In this document: in pieces, positions 7,639 through 14,389 of the stretch
Numbering within the stretch: the stretch's first letter is position 1
Layout of the letters: every line of letters begins with the position of its first letter
Source: RUG754 sp041856085
GTDB taxonomy: Bacteria; Bacillota; Clostridia; Peptostreptococcales; Anaerovoracaceae
NCBI GenBank assembly: GCA_041856085.1
Contig: JBHAFL010000056.1
Span: 1 to 17,519, forward strand
Reading direction: 5' to 3'
Length of the DNA stretch: 17,519 nucleotides
Notes under the pieces: generated by a model
Told to the model about the DNA's origin: nothing
Seen by the model: only the letters and a program-made list of their open reading frames with translations
Databases searched by the model: none
Translations under genes and position numbers: made by a program

Positions 7639-8750
7639 TAAATTATCTCCTCCCAAAAGTCGGGATATGATTTTTTGACGCATTCCGCGCCGTCTATTTC
7701 TACCGTGCCGTCTATTCCGAATGAAGCCGCTGCCGCCGCCATAGCTATTCTGTGGTCATTAGAGGCAATAACCCGTCCTCCTCTTAAACCGCCGGTTTCG
7801 TTCTTTCCCTTTATCTTAAGAAAATCATCTCCGACTGTCGCTTCGCCGCCAAGAGCCTTTATCATAGACGACGTCGAAATAAGTCTGTCGCTTTCTTTGT
7901 ATCTCAGGTATGAGATGTTTTCTATTACGGTTTCACCCTCCGAAAAAGAAGCCAGAACCGAAAGCAGAGGCACGAGATCGGGATTCATACTTCCGTCGAT
8001 TCTCCTGCCTCTGGGCTCTGCTCCGCTGACGTAAACATCGTTTTCTTCAAAAAACACCCGCGCCCCGAATTCTCTCAGAATATCGGCAACATTGCTGTCC
8101 CCCTGTGCACTCTTTCGGTAAAGATTTTTTATTTTAATCGGGGTACGGGCGGAGATTGCTGCGGCAACCATAAAATTAGCCGCAAGACTCCAATCGCCCT
8201 CGACCGAATATTTTGCCGGCGACTTGTAACCGCTGCAGCCGAAATCACACATCACGCTCGCCGTAAGCTCGATATACGGCCTTGATACGGTATTGTAATC
8301 CGCCTCAACCTCAACCCCCTCTCCTCTCAGTCCGAGAGCGAGCATTCTGCCGGAAATGCTCTGAGACGTGGGAACTGATGAGGTAACTCTCTCGATGAGT
8401 CTGTCGCTTCCCTCAAGCTCCGCTTCCAGACCGAGCTCCTCAGTTATCTCTTTCAGAAATCTGTATGTCGTTCCCGATTCCCCGCAGTTCAGCTTGAGCC
8501 GCGGAGAATTTTTCAGGGAACGCCTGTCAATCGGCTCGACCCTTACCGAGCCGCTTCTCTCGGTTATATTCGCCCCCAAGCGGCGCAGGCAGTCAATTGT
8601 CATGAGCACGTCTTCGCCATAGCCGCTCATATCGATTAGTGTAGGCGCGTCCGAAAATGCCGCGCAAATCAATGCTCTATGGCAGATTGATTTTGAGGAT
8701 ATGATGCTGTAGGTTTCTTTTAGCTCAGGTTTATTCAGCCTTACTATCAT
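7638..8750 (-). CDS. aroA: 3-phosphoshikimate 1-carboxyvinyltransferase (EPSP synthase)
   Basis: EPSP synthase joins phosphoenolpyruvate to shikimate 3-phosphate, the step between the AroK and AroC activities encoded by the next gene. At 370 residues it is shorter than the usual 420-430. Family motifs are SSKSICHRAL near the start, NCGESGTTYRFL (the PEP-binding loop, in the GESG form common in Clostridia), SRPYIEL, VEGDWSLAANF, NPDLVPLLSVLA, LRYKESDR and SNDHRIAM. The ATG at 8750 has AAGGA eight bases upstream; a TTG directly before it would add one residue. The gene overlaps the aroB stop by 20 bases and its own stop overlaps the next start, so translation is probably coupled both ways. Its glyphosate sensitivity class cannot be decided by eye. 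Confidence 0.94.
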   Translation of the reverse strand: MIVRLNKPELKETYSIISSKSICHRALICAAFSDAPTLIDMSGYGEDVLMTIDCLRRLGANITERSGSVRVEPIDRRSLKNSPRLKLNCGESGTTYRFLKEITEELGLEAELEGSDRLIERVTSSVPTSQSISGRMLALGLRGEGVEVEADYNTVSRPYIELTASVMCDFGCSGYKSPAKYSVEGDWSLAANFMVAAAISARTPIKIKNLYRKSAQGDSNVADILREFGARVFFEENDVYVSGAEPRGRRIDGSMNPDLVPLLSVLASFSEGETVIENISYLRYKESDRLISTSSMIKALGGEATVGDDFLKIKGKNETGGLRGGRVIASNDHRIAMAAAAASFGIDGTVEIDGAECVKKSYPDFWEEII

Positions 8751-9801
8751 CAAACCAATCCTTAAGCTCCTCGAGCTTAACCTTGTTAACTACGCAGTGA
8801 CCGACTTCTTTAGGGACGACGATGTTTATGCTGTCTCCCGTTACTTTCTTATCCTCGACGAGTCTTACGAGCAATGCTCTGACATTATACGGGCATCTCC
8901 ATTCGATATTGTGGCTGTTAAGAAGTGAAATCAGCTTGTCGTAGGTTCCTGTCTCCGTTCTTCCGTTTGCTTCGCATACCCTTGTGATTAGAGCCATACC
9001 CATAGCCACGGCCTGTCCGTGATGGATTTTGAATCCCGACTCGCTCTCTATCGCGTGAGCAAACGTATGACCGAAATTGAGGAGCATTCTCTCGCCGCGG
9101 TCATATTCGTCGCTTGCGACGAAATCCGCCTTAATCTTGATACATCTCTTCAATATGTTCTCGATATGCAAAAGGTCGTTTCTGTCCTCTGTAAGAGGTC
9201 TCGCTTCTATCAGCTTAATCATATCCTTATCGCCTATGAAGCCGTACTTGATAATTTCGGCGCAGCCCTCTCTGAAAGCGTCGTCATTGAGTCCTTTGAA
9301 AAACTCCGTATCGACCAACACCAGCGACGGCTGATAGAATGTACCGATAAGATTTTTTGTTTCGCCGAAATTAAGGGCGTTTTTACCGCCTATGGACGAG
9401 TCGCATGCTGAAAGAATCGTGGTAGGAACCATTATGAGCTTAATACCCCTCTTATATACGGAGGCGATGAAGCCCGCGACATCTCCTACCGTTCCTCCTC
9501 CGACTGAATATATGGCATCGTCTCTTGTCAGCTTAAAATCCGCGATTGATTTAACCACTCTCTCGAAGCCCGATACCGTCTTAAGCTCCTCGCCTGCTTC
9601 GACCGAGAGCGCGAGGACTTTTTTGCCTGTTTTTTCGAGAACGCTTCCGAGCAAAGCTACTTTCTCTACCGGGATTCTCTCGTCCCATATAATTACCGCC
9701 TTGCCCTCCCCCTCGGGAATATACTCGGCCGTCTCGGACAATATGTTCTCGCCTATAATTACATCGTAAGCATTCGCCGTGTTAACTCTTATCTTAACCA
9801 T
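8731..9801 (-). CDS. aroB: 3-dehydroquinate synthase
   Basis: Converts DAHP to 3-dehydroquinate, the second step of the shikimate pathway, using NAD and a divalent metal. The 356-residue protein has the family length and motifs: SVGGGTVGDVAGF (NAD binding, about 99-111), PTTILSACDSSIGGKNALN (126-144), GCAEIIKYG (E182, K185), NFGHTFAHAIE (H245) and IHHGQAVAMGM (H261). E182, H245 and H261 match the known metal ligands. The ATG has GGAGG five bases upstream. The gap from the response regulator stop is 20 bases and the end overlaps aroA, so it probably sits in one transcript with the two-component genes. DAHP synthase and dehydroquinase genes, needed before and after this step, are not in the window. 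Confidence 0.96.
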   Translation of the reverse strand: MVKIRVNTANAYDVIIGENILSETAEYIPEGEGKAVIIWDERIPVEKVALLGSVLEKTGKKVLALSVEAGEELKTVSGFERVVKSIADFKLTRDDAIYSVGGGTVGDVAGFIASVYKRGIKLIMVPTTILSACDSSIGGKNALNFGETKNLIGTFYQPSLVLVDTEFFKGLNDDAFREGCAEIIKYGFIGDKDMIKLIEARPLTEDRNDLLHIENILKRCIKIKADFVASDEYDRGERMLLNFGHTFAHAIESESGFKIHHGQAVAMGMALITRVCEANGRTETGTYDKLISLLNSHNIEWRCPYNVRALLVRLVEDKKVTGDSINIVVPKEVGHCVVNKVKLEELKDWFDDSKAE

Positions 9802-9821
9802 TTTTACCTCCGTTTCTTTAG

Positions 9822-10532
9822 CTACAGGCTCTCGTCTTCAAGCATTCTGTATCCTACGCCGAGCTCTGTAAAAATATATTCAGGCTCGGCAGGGTTTTTT
9901 TCAATTTTTCTTCTTATGTTTGCCATATTAACTCTCAGAATCCTGTTATTGTCATCGGCATAGGGTCCCCATATACGGCTGATAAGGGCGTCATATGTGA
10001 AAACCTTTCCTGAATTCTGAGCGAGCAGCGACACTATCTTATATTCTACTCTCGTGAGGTGTATATCTTCGCCTGCAAGAGTTATAAGCCTTTTCTCAAA
10101 ATCTACCGTGAGCTCCTTAGCGTGATAAGGCCTGCATTGAAGCTCGGTTTTGGCGTTTATCTTATTGTTATGCCTTATCGCGGTTCTGATACGAGCTAAC
10201 AGTTCGCTCGTACCGAAAGGCTTCGTTATATAGTCGTCAGCGCCTGCGTCAAGAGCTTCGACCTTTTCTTTTTCCTGAGTCCTCGCCGAAATTACTATTA
10301 TCGGCAGGCTCGACCATTCCCTCGTCGCCTTAATCACTTCGATTCCGTCCATATCCGGAAGTCCCAAATCCAGCAGCACCAAATCCGGAAGGCTTGACGT
10401 AATCGCGGCAAGACCTGCCTTGCCGCTTTGCTCTGAAATAGTCCGGTAGCCGTTTGATTTTAGCGTTCTCGTTATGAAATCGGATATGCTCTTTTCGTCC
10501 TCAATTATCAATATCGATACTTTCTGATACAT
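9822..10532 (-). CDS. OmpR/PhoB-family response regulator, KdpE-like
   Basis: A 236-residue DNA-binding response regulator. With residues counted from a GTG one codon upstream of the chosen ATG, the receiver domain has acidic residues E12/D13, the phosphate acceptor D56 in LLDLGLPDMDG, S83 and K105 (TKPF). A winged-helix domain follows (about 135-232) with LTRVEYKIVSLLAQNSGKVF and the C-terminal turn FTELGVGYRM. The sequence is most like KdpE. The ATG at 10532 has AGGAG seven bases upstream; the GTG at 10535 would leave only four. It starts 32 bases inside the kinase gene, so the two are coupled. It lies directly before aroB, so it may control this operon, its own synthesis or distant genes; no kdpFABC genes are near. 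Confidence 0.92.
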   Translation of the reverse strand: MYQKVSILIIEDEKSISDFITRTLKSNGYRTISEQSGKAGLAAITSSLPDLVLLDLGLPDMDGIEVIKATREWSSLPIIVISARTQEKEKVEALDAGADDYITKPFGTSELLARIRTAIRHNNKINAKTELQCRPYHAKELTVDFEKRLITLAGEDIHLTRVEYKIVSLLAQNSGKVFTYDALISRIWGPYADDNNRILRVNMANIRRKIEKNPAEPEYIFTELGVGYRMLEDESL

Positions 10533-11670
10533 CACCTGTCTCCTCTCCGCCTTTCGGAAGAACGAAAATAAATTCGGCTCCCTCTTCGTGATTTTTTGCT
10601 ATGATATTGCCCCCGTGGGCTCTTATTATGGTCTTACATATCGACAAACCGATTCCCATTCCCTTGTTGCCGTCTACACCCATACTTCCCGTATTCATCG
10701 GAGCGCCGTCGAAGATGGACTCGAGCCTGTCCGTTTCGATTCCTTTACCGTAGTCTCTTATGTGAAACTCCACTTTGTCGGGCAAGTTCTCTACAAAAAG
10801 CTCAAGCGGCTTATCGGAGCCGGAATGCATCTTAGCATTCTGAAGAATATTGATTATAACCTGCTCTATGAGCATAGCGTCCATCTCGACCATTATAGGT
10901 TCACAAGGAATCTTCACCTTAACCGCAGTCCCTTGAAACCGCCTTTTGAATTTGGCTACGGACGCGGATATGAGGTCGTCGACCGACTCCAGAAGCTTCG
11001 TCACCCCCGCCTTTTCATTATCTATCCTCGTGACGGTGAGGAGGTTTTCGACCATATTAAGAAGCCAATTAGCGTCGGCGTTTATGTTTTTTATGAGCTT
11101 AAGCTCGTCCTCACGGTCGACCGTGTCGTAATTCTCAATAATTGAATCGCTGCTGCCGATTATACCCGTAAGAGGCGTCCTTATATCGTGGGAGACGGCT
11201 CTAAGCAGATTAGCCCTCATCTTTTCTTTTTCGGCGTCCATAAGCTGCTTTCGCTGCTTATCGAGTATATCCCGCTGCCGCCTCATTCTCGTGCTCGAAA
11301 CGGACGAAATAACGCTTATGATTAACATTCCGATGAAAGTAACCTGATATCCCTTCATGGTAAAGTTCAAATCGCCGTAGGGATAGGTAAAGAAAAAGTT
11401 TACCGACAGCACGGCTGCGGCTGAAAAAAGCATGCCGTACAGGTAGCCCGAGGTGTAGTTCGATATAAGATAAACACCCAGCGTATACAGCATCGCTATA
11501 TTCAGAGACGGATCCGAGGCCGTCCGATTAAACATAAATGAAATGACGGTTACGACGGTAAAGATACCAATCGATATACCGAAGTCCCTCCTGCTCGTGC
11601 TTATCAGCTGTTCTCTCTCGTTGTCATCGGATTTTCGATTCATCATATTCTCATTTAATATCTTCTTCAT
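10501..11670 (-). CDS. Sensor histidine kinase, short KdpD-like (DUF4118) type
   Basis: A 389-residue membrane sensor kinase. The N-terminal 127 residues hold three or four membrane helices with the DUF4118 pattern seen in KdpD (NIAMLYTLGVYLIS, then NFFFTYPYGDLNF). A coiled linker leads to the phospho-acceptor helix LLRAVSHDIRTPLTGI (H161). The ATP-binding domain has the N box NILQNAKMHS (N274, N278), DYGKGI (D306) and GNKGMGIGLSI. Full KdpD has about 400 further N-terminal residues (KdpD and USP domains), which are absent here, so potassium or c-di-AMP sensing through them is not expected. No ribosome binding site is adjacent to the ATG at 11670, and a good promoter places the transcript start at that ATG. 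A later start at the two ATGs at 11646-11641 is possible. The response regulator follows with a 32-base overlap. Confidence 0.9.
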   Translation of the reverse strand: MKKILNENMMNRKSDDNEREQLISTSRRDFGISIGIFTVVTVISFMFNRTASDPSLNIAMLYTLGVYLISNYTSGYLYGMLFSAAAVLSVNFFFTYPYGDLNFTMKGYQVTFIGMLIISVISSVSSTRMRRQRDILDKQRKQLMDAEKEKMRANLLRAVSHDIRTPLTGIIGSSDSIIENYDTVDREDELKLIKNINADANWLLNMVENLLTVTRIDNEKAGVTKLLESVDDLISASVAKFKRRFQGTAVKVKIPCEPIMVEMDAMLIEQVIINILQNAKMHSGSDKPLELFVENLPDKVEFHIRDYGKGIETDRLESIFDGAPMNTGSMGVDGNKGMGIGLSICKTIIRAHGGNIIAKNHEEGAEFIFVLPKGGEETGDVSESIDIDN

Positions 11671-11676
11671 ATTTAG

Positions 11677-11705
11677 ATAATAGAATAATTTCTCCGCCTG
11701 TTCAA
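11677..11705 (-). promoter_or_regulatory. Promoter of the two-component/aro operon, leaderless geometry
   Basis: On the minus strand TTGAAC (11705-11700), a 17-base spacer and TATTAT (11682-11677) make a good sigma-A promoter. The hexamer ends six bases before the kinase ATG, so the predicted +1 is the A of the start codon at 11670. The only GGAG upstream lies inside the spacer and would not be transcribed. Confidence 0.65.
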
Positions 11706-11753
11706 GTATATTTTATGTGAAGTTTTGATTACGCGCTCGTTTACGGTGAAGAT

Positions 11754-11833
11754 TTTGCGGTCTGTTGCGCGTCTGCTCGAGAGGCTCGCATAGGAGACTT
11801 TCGCGATATGTTTTATTAGCTCTCAGCCGCAAA
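11754..11833 (-). other. Possible structured element between the HU terminator and the kinase promoter
   Basis: This lies in the gap between the HU and kinase genes (11671-11903). Outer arms TTTGCGG (11754-11760) and CCGCAAA (11827-11833) pair perfectly. Inner arms GAGAGGCT (11779-11786) and AGCTCTC (11818-11824) pair with one bulged base, and a weak CGC/GCG lies inside. No matching promoter, U-tract or known RNA family was recognised. It could be chance or a protein-binding region. Confidence 0.2.
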
Positions 11834-11853
11834 CCCTCGGAGCGCTTATTTCT

Positions 11854-11885
11854 AAAAAAAGAGGGGTGCGGGTACGCACCTCTCT
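11854..11885 (-). terminator. Rho-independent terminator of the HU gene
   Basis: On the minus strand an 11-position stem (11885-11875 with 11870-11860, one A-C mismatch) closes on a four-base loop and is followed by a run of seven T. It begins 18 bases after the HU stop codon and should isolate HU from the kinase operon downstream. Confidence 0.9.
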
Positions 11886-11903
11886 AATGTTTGCCATAAT
11901 TTA

Positions 11904-12179
11904 TTATTTATTTACAGCGTCCTTTAATGCCTTACCTGCCTTGAATGCCGGCTTGGTGCATGCAGCGATTTTAACCGCTTCGCCCGATCTCGGGTTCTTA
12001 CCCATTCTTGCAGCCTGTTTTCTGGTTTCGAAAGTACCGAATCCGATTAACTGAACCTTGTCACCGCTAACGAGCGCTTTTTCGATTGCAGCGAATGTAG
12101 CGTTAACTGTAGCTGTCGCGTCTTTTTTAGTAACTCCTGTTGCTTCTGCTACTGCAGCGATCAATTCTGTCTTATTCAT
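11904..12179 (-). CDS. hup: DNA-binding protein HU
   Basis: A 91-residue histone-like protein of the HU/IHF family, the usual length. It starts MNKTELIAAVAEATGVTKKD and has the HU signature GFGTFETRKQAARMGKNPRS, including the arm with the proline that intercalates into DNA, and the ending KPAFKAGKALKDAVN. As a dimer it bends and compacts DNA across the nucleoid. The ATG at 12179 has AAGGAG nine bases upstream; an in-frame ATG at 12251 would run back over the promoter and is rejected. The gene has its own consensus promoter and terminator, consistent with high single-gene expression. Confidence 0.97.
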   Translation of the reverse strand: MNKTELIAAVAEATGVTKKDATATVNATFAAIEKALVSGDKVQLIGFGTFETRKQAARMGKNPRSGEAVKIAACTKPAFKAGKALKDAVNK

Positions 12180-12210
12180 TTTATACGTCTCCTTCACATA
12201 ATCAAAAATT

Positions 12211-12289
12211 AAAGTCATTAAGATAATACCACACGTTTTTTTTATTGTCAATTACAAAAGTCTAATAATGCAGATATATCAATGACTTT
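12211..12289. repeat. 9-bp inverted repeat flanking the HU promoter
   Basis: AAAGTCATT at 12211-12219 and its exact reverse complement AATGACTTT at 12281-12289 lie 70 bp apart, centre to centre. The first covers the predicted transcription start of HU; the second lies 29 bp upstream of the -35. A partial copy, AAAGTC, is at 12257-12262. They could be paired operator sites. Confidence 0.5.
12223..12251 (-). promoter_or_regulatory. Strong sigma-A promoter of the HU gene
   Basis: On the minus strand a perfect TTGACA (12251-12246), a 17-base spacer and TATTAT (12228-12223), five of six to consensus. Transcription would start near 12216, leaving a leader of about 37 bases with AAGGAG. An A-rich stretch in the spacer may add curvature. 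Confidence 0.9.
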
Positions 12290-12305
12290 TAGGGGATTTC
12301 AGAGC

Positions 12306-13526
12306 TTATGTGTCGATTTTTTCGGTTTTTTCTCCTACGCTGTCGATAATAGCCAGCACTCCTATGCACCCTGCGGCTGTGGCTGCGACCGATATCAGGA
12401 GCATAAATCCGGCTCCGAAGCCGTCGAGCATAAGTCCGCCCGAGACGCTCGCGAATATGTTTGATACGGTTATCGCCGCGGTATATAGCGACTGTCCCTT
12501 TACAAGCTCTCCCTTTTTCATTATTTGGTTAACGAATGCCACAATCGCCGGCAGGAAGAGCCCGAATGAAAAAATATGGAAAAAATGCGCCGCGAATATT
12601 ATCGCCACGCTTTTAGCCATATATATTATAGCTATCTTAAGCACGAAAGCAACCGAAGCGAGCTTAAGCAAGGCTCTGTAGCTCAAGCGCCTGCTTATTT
12701 TATCAAAAAATAACAGCGCCGGTATCTCGACGAAAGCCATAAACGAAAGAATTCTGCCCAAGTCCTCCGTCCCGCCGCCGACTCCGTCAACTATCTGGAA
12801 CATAAAATTATTTAATATCGAATTTTGGAAGAATAAAAGCAGTATGAAAAAATTAAGTATTACAAACGCCCTGTTTCTCGCAAAAAACTCTCTCAAGCCG
12901 ATTTTTTCCGAGGCTTCGTCCGAGCTCGGAGCTTCGCCTGCGGTTTTTTGCTTAGACCTCTCAAGGGTGCGCTTAGTGGCAGCGAGAAGTATGAGCAGCA
13001 GCGAAAGCACGATAACGCCCGCCGACGGCAGAAATCCTGTCCCCTGCCTCTCCACGGCGAAACCGACCGCCGCCGTAAAAACGGAATAGCCGAGGCTTCC
13101 TGCCGCCCTGCAAATTCCGAAATTGATTTTTGCGCCCGACTCCGAAAGCTTCCTCTGCAGAGAGTTGAACAGTGGCTGGAGCGCGAGATTCCATGCCATA
13201 AGAAGCACATAAACAGTCCACAGCGCCGTAGACTTCTTAGTGAATATAAACAGCGCAAGGTTGAGAATCAGCATAAGCGCCGTACTTATTCCTGCCACAC
13301 CTATGGAGCTCAGCTTAACGGCTCTGTCAGATATGTCCGCAAGAATCGGCTGCAAAAAAACCGACACGCCTCCTGCCGCCGCAAGTATAATTCCTATTTC
13401 GGAGTTCGAATAGCCCTTGCCGATAAGATATGCGGAGCAAAAGGAAGCGACCACGCCGTAATGCATCCAATATAAGGCGAAAATACCTCCGTATTCGCCG
13501 TTCAGTTTTATCGATATCGACTTCAA
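12306..13526 (-). CDS. MFS transporter, LacY/MFS_1-like, possible nucleoside permease
   Basis: A multi-pass inner-membrane transporter of about 406 residues with about 12 hydrophobic segments and a charged central loop (KRTLERSKQKTAGEAPSSDE). The first part, YWMHYGVVASFCSAYLIGKG and then LADISDR, recalls the MFS_1-like group that includes LacY, NupG-type nucleoside symporters and phenylpropionate carriers. The likely start is a TTG at 13526, two bases after the stop of the phosphorylase gene, with AAAGG eight bases upstream. An ATG at 13640 would overlap that gene by more than 100 bases and add a non-family N-terminus, and the first internal Met would cut helix 1. Directly following a nucleoside phosphorylase, it may import nucleosides or move purine bases, by context only. 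No terminator is visible after it. Confidence 0.85.
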   Translation of the reverse strand: MKSISIKLNGEYGGIFALYWMHYGVVASFCSAYLIGKGYSNSEIGIILAAAGGVSVFLQPILADISDRAVKLSSIGVAGISTALMLILNLALFIFTKKSTALWTVYVLLMAWNLALQPLFNSLQRKLSESGAKINFGICRAAGSLGYSVFTAAVGFAVERQGTGFLPSAGVIVLSLLLILLAATKRTLERSKQKTAGEAPSSDEASEKIGLREFFARNRAFVILNFFILLLFFQNSILNNFMFQIVDGVGGGTEDLGRILSFMAFVEIPALLFFDKISRRLSYRALLKLASVAFVLKIAIIYMAKSVAIIFAAHFFHIFSFGLFLPAIVAFVNQIMKKGELVKGQSLYTAAITVSNIFASVSGGLMLDGFGAGFMLLISVAATAAGCIGVLAIIDSVGEKTEKIDT

Positions 13527-13528
13527 GC

Positions 13529-14359
13529 TCAGAGCCTTTCTATAAGTTTTTTGATAAGGATTTCGAAGTCGGACGAAACTCTGCCAGCTACCTCGATGAC
13601 CTCCTCGCCCGACAGCTTCTCTCCGCTTATCCCCGTACAATAATTAGTTATGCAGCTTATTCCTGCCGTCCTCATACCGCTATGAGCGGCGGCGATTGCT
13701 TCGACCGCTGAGGACATACCGCAGCAATCCGCTCCCAACGCGGCGTACATTCTGATTTCGCTCGCAGTTTCAAACTGCGGCCCGCTAAGCTGAATAAAAA
13801 CGCCCTCGTTTACCGTGATGTCATTTTCCCTGCCTATTTCGAGAACCTTTGATATCATTTCCCTGTCATATATCTCCGAGACGTCTGTGAATCTCTCGCC
13901 GAGAAGGTCGATATTGGGTCCCCTGAGAGGCGACGGTACGAAAGAGCTTATACAGTCCTTTGAAACCATGAAGCTCCCTATAGGCATTTCTTTTCTAATG
14001 CTGCCTACGGCATTCGTTATTATCACGGTTTTCGCTCCTGCGAGTCTGAGCACCCTGAGCGGCAGCACCACTTCGCTCATCTCATATCCCTCGTAGTAAT
14101 GTACCCTGCCCTTCATACATACGATATTTTTACCGCAGAGCTTGCCGAATATGAACCTGCCGTCATGTCCGGGCGCGGTTGAGACGGGGAAGCCTCTCAG
14201 CTCGGCGTAGCTTATTTCGTTTTTCACTTCGATATTGTCGGCGAAGTTGCCGAGCCCCGAGCCGAGTATTATTGCTACCTCGGGTTTTTCTTCGACTATG
14301 TCTCCGATTATTCCGGCATATTCTAAAAGTCTCTCTTCGTATCCGTTCAGTACCTGCAT
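13529..14359 (-). CDS. Purine nucleoside phosphorylase (trimeric PNP / MTAP family)
   Basis: A 276-residue cytoplasmic enzyme that splits purine nucleosides with phosphate into base and ribose 1-phosphate. Motifs of the low-molecular-mass family are LGSGLG (32-37, S34), APGHDGRF (H65), MKGRVHYYEGY (H87), TNAVGSI (N116), GPQFETASEIR (E197), GMSSAVEAIA (M215) and CITNYCTGISG (N239). The main phosphate- and purine-contact residues known from human PNP are present. Three loops differ from the usual form: TNAAGG is TNAVGS, GMSTVPE is GMSSAVE, and TNxAAG is TNYCTG. Substrate range could therefore be shifted. The ATG has GGAGG five bases upstream. It follows the phosphate transporter after 30 bases and precedes the MFS gene by two, so all three probably share a transcript. 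Confidence 0.93.
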   Translation of the reverse strand: MQVLNGYEERLLEYAGIIGDIVEEKPEVAIILGSGLGNFADNIEVKNEISYAELRGFPVSTAPGHDGRFIFGKLCGKNIVCMKGRVHYYEGYEMSEVVLPLRVLRLAGAKTVIITNAVGSIRKEMPIGSFMVSKDCISSFVPSPLRGPNIDLLGERFTDVSEIYDREMISKVLEIGRENDITVNEGVFIQLSGPQFETASEIRMYAALGADCCGMSSAVEAIAAAHSGMRTAGISCITNYCTGISGEKLSGEEVIEVAGRVSSDFEILIKKLIERL

Positions 14360-14389
14360 ATTATCCTCCGTTCGTCCGTGTTTAAGGCG

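Noticed and set aside
12180..12251. A 24-residue N-terminal extension of HU from 12251.
   Set aside because: It would be read through the -35, -10 and Shine-Dalgarno sequence; HU proteins start at MNKTEL.
12893..13475. Several frames of 80-175 residues on both strands within the MFS gene.
   Set aside because: They are Arg-, Ser- or Cys-rich shadows of the membrane-protein frame, without start signals.
13527..13640. An ATG start at 13640 that would lengthen the MFS protein by 38 residues.
   Set aside because: The extension lies inside the nucleoside phosphorylase gene and does not look like an MFS N-terminus; a TTG at 13526 with AAAGG upstream fits better.
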